A stretch of 64,000 bases of DNA, taken from NCBI RefSeq assembly GCF_020509005.1, contig NC_063013.1:1178001-1242000 (forward strand), in the 5' to 3' direction. This document shows positions 12,257 through 24,300 of the stretch, one piece after another (the stretch's first letter is position 1; the number at the start of each line of letters is the position of its first letter). The position numbers and the translations under genes were made by a program. The notes beneath the pieces are model-generated. The model made no database searches and was not told the DNA's origin. It worked only from the letters and a program-made list of their open reading frames with translations. Source of the DNA: Fulvia fulva. Lineage: Eukaryota > Ascomycota > Dothideomycetes > Mycosphaerellales > Mycosphaerellaceae.

Positions 12257-13442
12257 CTATGTGAAGATAATGCCTCCGTCAACGACCTTAAACATAAGGG
12301 AGTCAGTACGTCGTATTGACGAGAAGCGCAGAGCTATACAATTACAACAGAGCTAGCAGTGTCTCTCAGCACGACCCTATAGGGGCCTACTGTTGCGCGC
12401 ATTGTCGTGCGTATTAGACAAGTGAGCAGTTTTGAGACACTGCTAGCTCCGCCGCAACTGTATGTACTCCCTAGGATTTACTCACTTGTGTCTGTCCCGT
12501 CACCTGGAAAGCATGTCATATTAGTCACTCTCCCGCACAGCAAGGCACAGAAGCGACGATGTTACTCACATGATCTGAATCCGGACCCGCCAAAAATGAC
12601 ACCAACTTCGCCACATCTTCAGGCACACTGGTCCTCTTCTGGGCAATCAGCTCTTCCGTGTACTTCTTAATAGTATCACCCTTCTTCCTCCCATCCTTCT
12701 CGCCGAGCTTTTCGTCTATCAGGTCCCACATTGCCGTGCCGACGATGCCTGGGGCGTATGCGTTGACTGTGATGTTGTATTCGGCCATTTCCATGGCGTA
12801 GGCTTGGGAGAGGCCGCGGACGGCCCATTTGGAGGCGCTGTAGTGGGAGAGGAGGACGAAGGGTTTGAAGGCGACGATGGAGGCGCACTGGAGGAGGAGT
12901 ATTAGCGGGAGGATTTATGGGTTGATTTTTGATGGGGAGGGGGGGGGAGGATGTTACGCCTATCAGTTTACCCATGTTGGAGGGGGTGCAGTTTCCTTGT
13001 TTGATTAGTTGCTTTGCGGCGGCTTGGTAGCAGTTGTGTACGCCGTAGACGTTGACTTCGAACATTCTCTTGAAGTCGTCTTCGGTTAGCTCGAGGAGGG
13101 GTTTTACTTGAGCGATTCCTGCGTTGGCGATCCTGGGTGACATGTCAGCATCTCGTTCCCCATGCTGAGCCATACTAGATAGACTTACATGGTGTTCAAG
13201 TTACCAAGCTCTTTCACTGCGGTCTGGATCATGGCCTCGACCTCGCTGAGCTTGCTAACGTCTGCTGTGGCAACGCATGACTTCCTGCCCATCTTTTGGA
13301 TCTCTTGTGCAACCTCTTCACACCCTTGCTTGTTGGCTTCGATGTCGTTGACGCAGACATCGTAGCCGTCCTGGGCGATTCGGATGGCGATTGCTCTGCC
13401 GATGCCACGGCTCGAGCCTGTTACGATTGCTACTTTGCTCAT
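12257..13442 (-). CDS. Short-chain dehydrogenase/reductase, acetoin/diacetyl-reductase-like
   Basis: Five exons on the minus strand: 13,442-13,189, 13,132-12,958, 12,887-12,570, 12,503-12,486 and 12,286-12,257, giving 264 aa. Introns are 56, 70, 66 and 199 bp. The NAD(P)-binding motif TGSSRGIG is at residues 8-15, IANAG carries the NAG motif, and the catalytic Tyr-X3-Lys is in HYSASKWAVRG. The C-terminus VTGQTQVVDGGIIFT is the classic SDR ending, which supports the tiny 18-nt exon 4 and 30-nt exon 5. The residue before the active site reads CASIVAF. Substrate cannot be read from sequence; 2,3-butanediol/acetoin-type reductases are the closest by eye. Intron 4 is three times longer than the others because it holds a hairpin repeat. 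The gene is divergent from Ask1. Confidence 0.88.
12350..12449. repeat. MITE-like 100-bp inverted-repeat element inside SDR intron 4
   Basis: Perfect 16-bp inverted arms: GAGCTAGCAGTGTCTC at 12,350-12,365 and its reverse complement at 12,434-12,449. Imperfect similarity continues a few bases inward. If the outer CTAG contains a TA target, the element would be TA-flanked with GCAGTGTCTC termini, as in mariner/pogo-derived MITEs (inference). It accounts for most of the unusually long intron. Confidence 0.6.
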
Positions 13443-13988
13443 GCTGAATGGTCCCGCGACTGAAGCTCTCAATGAGCGGTTCTGTAGTTCGGGATGGGAG
13501 TGCCTGTTTATCGTGACTTCTTGGTCGTCTCCACTATGTCTTCTGCCGGAGATTCTTTGAGGAGATATTGAAATAGGAATGCAAGCAGGTCAGGACCAGG
13601 ACTGGATATGAACACATCCCTACCTCTCGGACACATTTATAGCCTCGCCTCAACTGCCACATGCTGCTCCCACCTCGCGTGCATGTGGAACGTGATGAGG
13701 GGAGACGTGAGGAGTACCCGTGCCGTGAGGCTCATGCTACAATGGAGGCAGGTAGAGCTAGCTCATCCATTGCTTCGAGCACTCGGAGCTGTGATGAGCT
13801 ACCACGAGCTCCGCATGTTTGCTTTGTTGTAGCTGTTGAGAAGGAGGGACACGATGGCGGCAGATCTTGGACCGAGAAGCTGTAAAGTGCCAAGCCAAGT
13901 GAATGGAAAGATGGACCCCCGCTCGCTGCGCGTCTCCTCGGTCGCGTAGCAAACATCAGCGAAAACACCGAGAAGATTGAAGTACACC
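13443..13988. promoter_or_regulatory. Divergent intergenic region between SDR and Ask1 genes
   Basis: 546 bp separating two divergently transcribed genes, so it must carry both promoters. No clear TATA box or conserved operator is seen, and the overlapping short frames are not convincing genes. Confidence 0.45.
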
Positions 13989-15333
13989 ATGTCGAGACCC
14001 GCAGCACAGCGCAGTCTGACGCTCACCGAGGAGCTGGAGAGACTGGAACAGCAGATCACGTTGACGCTGCAGGAGATCGACAGCAACTTCAGCAAGGCGC
14101 ATCGCATCGTCACCACCAGCATCCTGCCCATCGTCGAGGAGTACGCAAAGCATAGCAACGAGGTCTGGGAGGGCTCAAAGGTATGCATGTCTATACAATT
14201 GAATGCAGAGACTGTTTTGACACGAATACTAGTTCTGGAAGCAATTCTTCGAGGCGTCTGCCAATGTCTCGCTTTCCGGCTACGAGGAGAACAACGATGA
14301 GACAGTCACAAACACCGAAGTCACCGAGTCCTTCCAAACACCTACGAACCAAGACGAGAGCACAGTGACGGGTGCCGAGTTACAGCAGCAGCAAGCCAGC
14401 GACGATGAAGAGTTCAGCATCGAGTCGCCAACACAGGTCACCGGCGTGCAGACTACACCGAAACTGCCGCCGTCAACGTCCAAGAGATCCAATGGCACAG
14501 CAAGAGCTCAGAGCAGCAGGAGCGCGACATCATCACATCGATCGCCGTCACCCAGGAAGTACACAGGCAGCCACCCGCTAGCCAGAGTGCCGTCTTCAGA
14601 AGAGCCGAGCACTCCCCGGATGGCATCTGCCACCAAGTTCGACTCGTCGCCCTTCGAGCCAGAATCGGCTTTCCAACCATCCGCGTACCACAGCCAGCGT
14701 CAGGAAAACAACGATCCAGTCATGCATCGCGCGATTTTGGACAAGAACTACCGCATACAGGCCACGCCGCACACGCAGCGCCAGCAGCGACAAGCTGCTC
14801 AACCTTCTGCGACCAAAGCGACACCAGCGACTGCTACCAAGAAATCTCCATGGGACGACTCACCACAGTCCTCGCCGGAGGTAGCTGCGCCTCAACTGAG
14901 GAGCGAACTGTTCTCTCCAGCGAAACCTGGTCCACGAACACCCGGTGTCTCTGTCATGACCCCTGCTGCGAAGAAGAGTGCACTCATGGTGCCGAAGACG
15001 TCGACCGGGTTGCAGCTTTTCTCGCCGGCAGACAAGGCATACGCTGCAACCAAGGAGCGAACTCGTGCCAGCCAATTCTTTGACGACAGCGACGAAGATG
15101 ACGATCTTGCAGAGATGAGCCCCCCGAAGACCATGCAGTTCCACGTACCCCAGTCGAGACTGATGCAGACACCGGCTCGCGAAGCCTCGAAGAAGATTGT
15201 CGACGATCTGCTCCTCACTGCGGGCGCTGATGGCACAGACGAAATCGAGGGCTATGATGATGACGAAGCTTTCGAGACGCCCAGCCCAAGCGTGGTCAAG
15301 CGAGCTTATAATGTCGAGGATGACACGTTCTGA
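13989..15333 (+). CDS. ASK1: DASH/Dam1 complex subunit Ask1
   Basis: Two exons, 13,989-14,180 and 14,233-15,333, giving 430 aa. The 52-bp intron is GTATGC...ACTAG. The N-terminus is the conserved Ask1 domain: SLTLTEELERLEQQITLTLQ, IDSNFSKAHRIVTTSILPIV, then across the splice VWEGSK-FWKQFFEASANVS. The domain identifies one of the ten DASH subunits, which form a ring coupling kinetochores to spindle microtubules (family knowledge). The rest is long, Ser/Pro/Thr-rich and disordered, with many S/T-P sites (RTPGVSVMTPAAKK, SPSPRK) that could be Cdk1 targets, as in yeast Ask1. An acidic run (FDDSDEDDDL) and a final EIEGYDDDEAFETPSPSVVK follow. The start is chosen because it gives the usual MSRP-type N-terminus. 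Confidence 0.93.
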
Positions 15334-15854
15334 GGAAAGAAGCTCGAGTGAGCAGTGTTGTTATCGAACTCTGGTTGCAAATTATCGAAAATCTACTGTA
15401 ACACGAGTGACGGGAGATTGGAAGCCAGCAACCGACAATATCTCATCGAGTCACGATTTGGCAGTCGAGTCAAGATTGCTTGCGCCAAGCGATGTCCATA
15501 CTCTTGTGTAAGCGTTGACGCAGGCCGCTGGGAACGACGTCCGCTGAAGATGCTTGCAGCCGTTCGCACTATTGATTAAACTCAACCGCCGATGGCGCAT
15601 GCGCATGCGAAAAGCTTCGCACGGACTGAAGCTGTGGCTGGTGACTATCGACTCTGACTAGCAATATCGAAGCTTAAACACAACCTAATCGCACTTTCCC
15701 GATCAGGTCCTCTAAGGCTTTAACAGGCTCTGGACCCTGGCGCTACACATATCGCTAAGCTATAGCACTACGTAGTATATCTGAAGTCAGGATGTGAGTG
15801 GCCCAGCTGACTTTCGTCTGCTCGCTGGAGTCGATATTCTCGCTTCCCGGATTG
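15334..15854. other. Convergent intergenic region
   Basis: 3' ends of Ask1 (+) and the MFS transporter (-). It contains a short palindrome (GCGCATGCGCATGCG near 15,596). No gene is supported. Confidence 0.5.
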
Positions 15855-17360
15855 TCAGGCATTGTTCTCCCACCTCACGTATGCAATGTTTGCAAGTGTC
15901 AACAGCAGCGAGAGACCAATCGCTCCAAGGTTGATGGCGTGTCCTGTCACATACTTGGGAGCATCTTCCGCCAAGTAGGTGAACGTCGCTACGAAGGCAC
16001 CGCAATTGCCAACTGTAACCTGGAAACCAAGACCTGTCGCTTTCGTCGTATGTGGAGCGAGGTTGTTGGAGAGCCAGGCGAGCACCAGAGGGGAACACGA
16101 GAAGGCCCCGACTGCTACGAAGAACGTCCCAGCATACTTGACAGCGTTCTGCTGACTGGCAAGTTGCATGATGTACCCGACTGCCGCCAACGATAGACCC
16201 AGCACGATGAGCGGCCCTCGCATCTTGATCCGATCACTGGTCCACGCAAAGGCCAGCACAGATAAGAATGCCAGGAAGTTCGGCGGCACGGTAAAGAGCT
16301 GAGCGGTGACTCTGGTGTATCCCAGGCCCTTGATGATGGTAGGCAAGAACAGCGAATAGCTGTAGATCGGCACTAGGATCAGGAAGAAGTTGATACTCAT
16401 GGCGATTGCGTTGAGATTCAGAAGGGCAGATCGGACCTGAGACAATCAGCAATAATGATGTAGGCAGGAACAGCTAAAGGAAACCTTACCTCCTGCCAAT
16501 TGAAGTGTTCCTCCTCGACTCGCCCAGATGCGGCAGCGCCTTGATCAGCCTGAAGTCGGCGCGCTGCAACTGATTGCTCCTCCGGCGCCAGGAAGCGAGC
16601 GCCTCCAGGTGTATTCGGAAGGAAAAAGAAGGCCACCATCGCCACGACGATTGTGATCGAGCCCTCCACAAAGAAAATCCACGGCCAGCCGTCGTAGCCA
16701 CCAAACCGTATCTCAGCAAGTCCAGTCGCCAACAACCCACCAAAAGCACCAGACAAAGGCGCCGCACAGTACAACACTCCCAGCCTGAACATCAGCTGAT
16801 GCCGCTTATAGAACATACTCAGATACAAGATAATGCCACCAAACATGCCACCCTCGCAAGCCCCCAGGAGGTGTCGACATGCTATCAACCCGCCATAACT
16901 CTTAACAGCACCCATAGAAGTCCCGACAATGCCCCATGCTATCGCTAGAAGAGGAAGGTACCGGCCTCCACCGACGATCTTGAGGAGCCAGTTGCTGGGG
17001 ATGTCGATTAGGACGTAGAGGATGTAGAAGACTGTCAGGGCTACGTTGTATTTGTAGCCGGTTAGGTGGAGGTCGTCGGTTAGGCCGTCGAGTTTGGCGT
17101 TGCATAGGAGGAAGTTGTTGTCAGTGTGTGAGGGAGGGGCGAGGGGGCTTCGATGATTGGACTTGGATCTCACCAATGTTGCTGCGATCGATGAAGGCGA
17201 GGAGACAGAGGGTGAAGATCCAGGGGAGAATGTGGAAGTCGAGTTTTCGCGTTACTCGGGACTCGAGGATGGGGTCTTCGGCGTAGTCTGAGCCGTAAGG
17301 CAGGCGATCTTCCTTCTCTTCGAAACGGTCTTCGCTGAGTTTCTCGTCGGGGAGGGACAT
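15855..17360 (-). CDS. MFS transporter, anion:cation symporter (Dal5/allantoate-permease-like) family
   Basis: Three exons on the minus strand: 17,360-17,174, 17,103-16,490 and 16,436-15,855, giving 460 aa. The N-terminal cytoplasmic tail is acidic. TM1 shows DFHILPWIFTLCLLAFIDRSNIGNAK, the hallmark start of this family, followed by LTVFYILYVLIDIPSNWLLK, HLLGACEGGMFGGIILYLSMFY and FFVEGSITIVVAM. The C-terminal half continues from EVRSALLNLNAIAMSINFFL to a final helix and WENNA, consistent with 12 segments. Transporters of this family import organic anions such as allantoate, nicotinate or vitamins at the plasma membrane; the substrate here is unknown. Intron 2 (53 bp) is GTAAGG...CTCAG. Intron 1 (70 bp) keeps the family reading only if it ends in AT (GTGAGA...CCTAT), with no AG nearby, so the acceptor may be mutated. 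Confidence 0.85.
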
Positions 17361-18748
17361 GATGGTAGCGCGAGAAAAGACAAGTACTGTAAACTCGTGA
17401 CAGTCAAGAGTACAACAAACAAGAAAGACAAGAACGAACAACACAGAAGGACCGCTGAGCTTACTTCTACCGCCGATGCTGCAGGCCGTGCCATCCGTCC
17501 ACGGTTACACCTCCAAACCAATCCTCCCAATGGTCGAGCAGCACCACAAGCGGGCTGTCCTTCGCACGGCATTGAGGGCGCCAGTCGGGGGACAGGACGT
17601 CTGCGGAGATGCGGTCAATCTATCTCTTTCAAGCAGGTGAGAAGGGACGCAATGCTTGGAGACTCATAATCCACACGTGCAGCTCACGTTGTATTCAGCC
17701 GCCAATGATCCCCATACGTTCTCTCCACATTCTTCATTGAGCTTGGTTAATGCCGAGGAGGCTTGGTGGCGGTAGAAATTCTGGGGGAGATTTCGGTGTT
17801 TTGCTGTTTGGGATATCTTTTCGCAAGTCCCGGTCTCTGTTGCCGTATAGTTCTAGTTCGGCAGGGTCTTGTTGAAGGATCACGCATAGAGCTCAGGTGG
17901 CATCGCCAGTCTTGAGAATCCGAGAACGAGGAGCTAGACTACCAGGGTCAGCTGAAGGTATTCCGAGCCGGGTCAGCAAGCATGCTCAGGAAAAGGGAAG
18001 ATAAGCTTGATGGGCAAAGATGAAATGATTGGACGCAACAATATGCACATGGTGTCATATATCATACAGCCATCCGCGACGACCAGTGTCGCCTCAAATT
18101 GCCGCCGCCACCATTATTCAAAGTCTAGAAGAAACGTGATCTTGTTGCTAAACCGAACAAAGTCCCTCTATGAGATTGCGTGCTGAAGCAGTCGCTTGTC
18201 ATGTCAAAAGCAATCGGAGATTAATTGCGCGTGCGAAGAGAAAGGATGCTGTCGTTGTCCATACAATTGCTGTTGCTCCGCGACCATGTCGCCCGCTCGA
18301 CGATATAATGATGTTCGAAAAACCAAACGCAGTCAAATGGGTATCTTTGCGAGCGCCATGCGCCAGGTGTCCCGTGGAGGAAGGTGCAAGTCTATGGTGG
18401 GTATCGATGCTTGTAATGTGGATGTAGTTGTGTACGATGGAACGCGGTCGCAATGCTGACGTCTTCCTGATGATGATGATGCTTCGATCAAAGCAGCATG
18501 GAGACGATTATTCCTGCAGTAGTGGTGAAAAGATGCGAAGCAGATGACCATAGCCCAGTAGTGGTAGTGGTGGATGACCGAGGGTGATGAGATCTTGTGG
18601 CCGTGTTGATCATCTGAGGGCGAGGCGAACAAAGGGAAGGATCGAGGATGTGCGCTTCGGCGACAAGATCCGAGCGATGAAGGATCCCCGCATGACCAAT
18701 TGTTGGGCCCAGCCGGATGGTGCAGAACGCAACCACACACCCTCAGGT
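17361..18748. other. Intergenic: MFS promoter and Medusa 3' region
   Basis: 1.39 kb between two minus-strand genes. The part near 17,400-18,000 should hold the MFS promoter and the distal part the Medusa 3' UTR. A short GATGATGATGATGCT run lies near 18,468. Overlapping short frames on both strands look spurious. Confidence 0.5.
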
Positions 18749-21364
18749 CTACGAAGTCGACGTCGGATGACTTGCACCTTCGTAATCGTGCAAGGGCACG
18801 AACCTGGCTTCGGTTGGCATTGTGGTCGGCGCTGTCAAAGAAGGGACGCGCTGGTACGGGTACGACTGCGCCGTTCCTGGCAGGCCCTGTGCGCTTCCTG
18901 GCAGCCCGGTCGCTGGTGCGCTGAGGTAGCCGGCGGAAAATTCCCACGCACGGCCAGCCAGGTCGGAGGAGTACTGCGACGACGGCTGGTGCCAGGACGT
19001 TGTTTGTGCACCTGCAGATGTCGGTACGGCGAGCCTCATGTCCGATGGACCTGCTGACGGCCCGATGCCGTGCGCATATACATGATGCGACTGAGGCGGC
19101 GGCGCGTATGCGTGACTATGCGACGCTACGGAGCTCGAGGTCGAACGCGGCGAGGCTGCCGTTCGATGGTCGATGCCGGCATCGGAAGCTCTGGTTGTAG
19201 CATAGCCCGAAGCACTTGGTGTGTGCAACGCGCCAGCCGTCGACGAATAGCTTGCAGACTGCGAGTAAGTTAGCTGGGATCCTGTACGCAGAGGTGTGCA
19301 TGTGCACATGCAATGCAGGGATGACTTGCATATTTGCCAATGATCTTCTTCAAAGCCGTTGCCAAGATGCGCCATGGGAACACCTTCACGTCCTTTTCGA
19401 TGTTTCGCGGCTTCGGATTGGGGAAGCCCATGATCAGCTTGAAGAACTCTTCGCTGTCTTGCTTCGTCTTCGACACTGTCGCCGGGCGGAAGCCTTCCAA
19501 GTTGCGACGGATCCGGTTCTTCTCTTCGACCGTGAAGCGCACTGCCACCAACGACTCCAGAAGCGAAATGGTGTCCACGGAGGTGACGTAACACTCTTGC
19601 TTCTCTTCCCACCATATGCAGCTGACACAGATACTGTTTGGGATGCGATCTTCCAGCGTGACAGGCTCGAATGTGGCGGTAATGATGCTCCCTGTTTGGC
19701 TGCGACGAAACTGGACAAGGCGCCGCTTCGTCTCCCATTCTTCCGGCGTCCACTTGTCTGCCATAGTGTTGAGGTCGCCATCGATCTTCAACATTGCTTT
19801 CGTGTTTGCGGGGTAGATTGTGTATGGATTGAATCCTGTCGCAACAGTCGTCATGGCGGCGCCCGGTGTGGTAGGTGATTGGTGTAATGTCGACGTTCGG
19901 ATGAGTGGCGGCGGATGGCCTGTCGCTGGAGAAAGTAATAGCTGCGAACTCCTGCTGACAGCCGACATGGCTGCAGACGGACTGCGAGTAGAAGCATGCA
20001 TCGCATGTGGGTACGACCAAGAGGGGCTGTGCGATGTCTGCAGTGAAGGCGTGGGCTGACCGACCGAGCCATAGTATTGCGTCGATGGAGCGCGAGAAAT
20101 GGCAGCACCGTAGGTCGACTGATACTCGGAGCTGAAGCGGCGATCATGATATGATATCTCTGGAACACTCGGCCGCCTGAACGACGAAGCGCCATCAATC
20201 GACTCATAACCGGATTGTTGTCCTCCCAGGTTGTACATCGATGCTTTCTTGATCGGCGAACGACGCGGTGAGGCTTCAGTCGACAATTTGCGTTTTCGAG
20301 GGGCTTGCAATTGTTGCGCGGGCATCTGAGGAGAGTCGAGCTGGTAGTAAGTTGGGTGGTCCGGCTGGTATGTGAACTCTCCAAACTCGATTGAGGGCGA
20401 TTCCCAGTTTACTGACCCATCATCGAGTACCAGATGGAGCGGAACCACTGGAGATGGTGAATTTGTCTCGTTCATTGTAGGTGCCTCGGCCGCCAGGGTG
20501 TATTGGAAGGCGTTGCCTTGCGATGACGACTTTTGCAGAACACTCTGGCACCTCTTGTTGCCAAACATGATGATTGGCGTGATCTGAGGTGCGTCAAAGT
20601 CGTAGACGCTTTGGAAGTGGACAGTGACTTTCGTGCCTTGTTGACCTCCGTGTGGCGCATAATGCGAAATTGCCGGAAGAGGACGAGCTGGCTCCAGATA
20701 TGCAGGGTATTGGCTAACCTGCTGACCATAATAGGTTGGATCATGCGTGCCATACTGCGCAGCAGGTTGTACCAGACCTAGATTGGTGGATGACTGTGGG
20801 AGGCCAGATGGTACCTGCGCCTGAGCAGCTACATAATCGCCTGTGTAGGTCGGGTGGGTTGCAAATTCGCCATAGGTGTTCTGACCCTGTTCTTGTCGTG
20901 TGGCTGTTGGGTAGTCTGTGAGAGTGCGTCACTGTCAGTCACCTGCCTGTTCCTCTCTTCACATGCTCAATCCGCATCCACACCAACGGGAGAGGCCGCA
21001 ACCGGATGCTTCCCCGACCTCCAGGCAACAAGGCGTCTTGCAAGTACGAGGGAAGGTACGTACCATACACATCGTAAGCTTGCGCTTTGTCGTACTCCGA
21101 CATCGACAGCAGGTACTCCCGTGGATCTGACTGGGCCAATGGCCCTTTTCCGTTGTATGCCCGATAGTTTTCGACGAGGGAAGTTGGAGTGCCGCAGTCT
21201 TCATCGACCACCAGGAAGTTCTTGCTGTCGCGGCGCTGAATCTGTTATGGCCGTATTAGTGTCTGTCATGTTGCTGCATTCATGTACGCAACCATTACGA
21301 TCGCGAACAAGTCATTGTCGTCAGATCTGAACGATTGCGGGACGCGACTTACCTGTTGACGCAT
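18749..21364 (-). CDS. medA: Medusa (MedA) family developmental transcription regulator
   Basis: Minus-strand exons: 21,364-21,353, 21,241-21,064, 20,915-19,330 and 19,258-18,749, giving 761 aa. The conserved Medusa domain (DUF7082-type) is obvious: TPEEWETKRRLVQFRRSQ, CVSCIWWEEKQECYVTSVD, RFTVEEKNRIRRNLEGFRP, then FFKLIMGFPNPKPRNIEKDV and ALKKIIGKY. An N-terminal block, VYDFDAPQITPIIMFGNKRC, is also conserved. The rest is Ser/Pro/Gln-rich and disordered. MedA relatives (Aspergillus MedA, Fusarium Ren1, Magnaporthe Acr1) are nuclear regulators of conidiophore development and virulence-related traits. The third intron (71 bp) is a GC-AG intron (GCAAGT...CTCGCAG) that joins KY to SASYSS. The first exon (MRQQ, 12 nt) is the least certain part. 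No gene lies in the 3.5 kb upstream. Confidence 0.9.
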
Positions 21365-24300
21365 ACGTCTGCCGTGAGTGTTGTGCTTCGAACAGAATGC
21401 AGATATCGAGCAGTCTGCTGCAACTTGTACCACGCTGGACAAGTGCAGGTGTAGGATCTTGCGAGAGGGGCCAATACTCTGGGTGGTGAACGGGTGGGGT
21501 GACTATGCACGCAGCTATCCGTTCGAGACACGCAGAAAATAGTGCGTTCGCCTTGGATGTGCGTATCAGTTTGCGACGCCCGGCCTGCCGATAGCTCACA
21601 GCCGCTTCAAAGAACGACGCCTTGGGCGCAGAAAGGCAGTCCAGATGCTCTTGCAGTCGTTCGCAGGTGATTGCAGGGTTCTTCCCGAGCCAACTCCTTG
21701 GTTCCAGCCGTCCGCTACTGTAGGCGCCCGATGCGGATCTCCAGCGCGGTATCAAAGCGACAGCTCTGTAGCGAATATGTTTTTGCTGATGCAATCAATA
21801 CACCTGAGTTGAGGTTAGCGCATGCTGCATCGGCCAAGCTTGTTGCTCGCCCTGGAAATTGCATTCTCATCGTACTGATCGTGAACAAAGGATTCCTTGC
21901 GACGGAGCGCAGCTTGCCGCGCAATCCAGTGGGGTCGGTGGCTGTCGTCGCAGTCAGATAGAGCAATCGATTATGGATCTCGACACTCGCGCCCATTGAA
22001 CAGGTAGCTGCTCTGTCGCATCAGGCAGAGTTGGCGATCGTGCGGGATGATGCAGAGGTTGGAGGAACCAGGAGTTCGCATGCCACTGCTTCGCGGAATG
22101 GCCTCTGGTTTAGAGGTAGAACCCAGACACTGAGGCGGCAAAGGAAGGGCAGGTGTTTATGCAAGGAAGGTCGGGGAACGAACCTCACTTGAGATAGATG
22201 AACGACAGCAACCAGTTCGGCTCTTGCTAGCGATCTTGGGACCAAACACGTAAGAATGGTTGGTTGCCAGTGCAGCGGGGTCGCGGCAGTAGTATGCTGT
22301 TCGATCAATGGAGCGCCAGGAATGTCGTATGTATGAGAGGGTGGCCGATATCACCTGACGACCCAAGCTTGCTTGCCGCGTGAGGCGGGCTCTTCGGAGA
22401 GCTACCAGAGAGTTGAAGATTGTCGATCGTTGTGCATGAGTACCACAAACCGTTACCAGTCGCCTGTAACGCGGTTCTGTGGCCACAAGCTGCGGCTTGT
22501 GTCAAGGAGGCTCGCAAGCTGTCTGCCCCTCTGGTGATCGAGCTTGGCGCTAGTACAGTGTGGGCGACATCCAGGTCGGTGGAGCAGGTTTAGGAATGAC
22601 AACCAGCGCGTCGGTGTTCTGAGTCAAGAGCGTGGAGTATGTTTCAAAATGTCTGGAATAGGCGGTTGCGGGAGGCGGTAGGCGTGCGTTGGGCGGAAAG
22701 TAGCTATTTCGTCAACAACCTGCTCGAGCCAGAGGTAGAGCAAATTGAGAATTCAATGTTAATGTAGTGTAGCCGGGCTGGCAATGTCAGCAGGCGGTAT
22801 TGCCAGGTATTGCCGTCAGAAGGAATGCCTGCGAACGAGTGACGACGGCGGCGATCTGTATCTGCGCAGGCCAAAGCAAAAACGTTTTAGGGACGCAGCA
22901 GGCAGGCCAGCAGCAGAGGGGGGGAGGGTAGGCATAGCATTGCCATTTCCATACAAAGCGCGCAATTGGCGGTTGCAGTAGCTGACTGGGCCATGACGCC
23001 AGGCGAATATCCCATGGCACCGCCAGATTGCGTCGTGTGAAAGCCCTTGGGGAACAGTCGCGCACAGCAGCAGTAGTGCTAAGTGGTCAACAAGGACAAC
23101 ATAGTGGCCTCTCCGTTTTGGTCGACGGTCAGTAACAGACTATACTTAGCTCTATCGCCGACTCTGCAACCCTTGCCGATGCCCGTCCGCGAAGAAGCTT
23201 AAAAGTTTATCAACACTACTAAAGGCGGCCTGCCGACGCGATAGAGGATCGGATCCCGATGATTGCCTCTTTCCCTCCGCAACGGGCACGCCTGGTGCTG
23301 CGCGTGTGGAATGGCGAGGCATCGGTCTTTCTCGGGTGGCGCCCTGTCAGCTGCACAAGACAAGATCCGGCGGCAGCCAGCGATGCCGCGAAGGGGCCAA
23401 GCCCAGGTGTCTGTCGCAGTGTGTCTGTGTGTCTCCATTCCGCCATCCCTTGCGGCGGCAGACGCTGCCATCGCCCGATGAAGCTGCGAGCTTCTCTCGA
23501 CTGGGCGCGACATCGGCTAGCAGCTCTAGGAGCGCCCAAGCGTGCGAGGCGCTGAAAACGCCCCATAACGAGAGCCGCAAGTGCAAGTGCTGCTGCAGGT
23601 ACAGGTCCTACGGAACGCTCGAAAGTAGGCGGAAGTGCAGTGCAAACCTGAACGTTGGACAGATCCGAGCATTCGACTAGCCCCGAGCCAAAAATACGCA
23701 CGCCCCCTCGAACCTCGCACCCTAGTCGCTTGAGCCACCGCTAACGACTCCACATTCGCACAAACCTTACCCCAACGGGGGCGCCTTCTTGAGCCTCTGA
23801 GCAGCGCTGTCGCCCTTCGTGGCCTCTTATGGTGCCGTCTCGCCTGTATCGAGCAGCGCAGCCCGTCTGCTTTGGTGTATAACGCATCTGGTCCACGCAG
23901 CGTCTCCCGCGATCGCCAGTCCGCTATCACGTCTTGCACCCGCTATGCGCGCTGACTAGTTGAGCCCTAACCTCTAGCCTACCTGCTGTATATGCTGCTG
24001 CTGCGCACACAACGACAGGGTTCTGGACCGCACATTCAGCATGGCGACTTCTGCAGGATGACATGTTGTGCCACCGTTCGTGACAAACGGCGCTATTGCT
24101 CGACTATCATGATGCCCTTGCCCGGAAAGCCTCCCGCTAGATGACAGGCCTGACTCGATGGTTTCTCCGGCGCGTCAGTGAGCAACTACTCTTCCAGCCT
24201 GGACCTGGACGGCCACGCTGGAGATCAAACTCATGGTATGGTAACTGACGGCATCTGCATGTGGCATTTGTTCGGCGCTGAGGCCTTGCGTGAACGATCA

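Noticed and set aside
15590..15612. GCGCATGCGCATGCG palindrome as a regulatory operator
   Set aside because: Lies between two convergent 3' ends and has no partner sites.
8939..21364. Gene neighbourhood as a secondary-metabolite cluster (SDR, MFS transporter, regulator together)
   Set aside because: No synthase or P450 is present, and Ask1 and Medusa are conserved non-cluster genes; chance adjacency is more likely.
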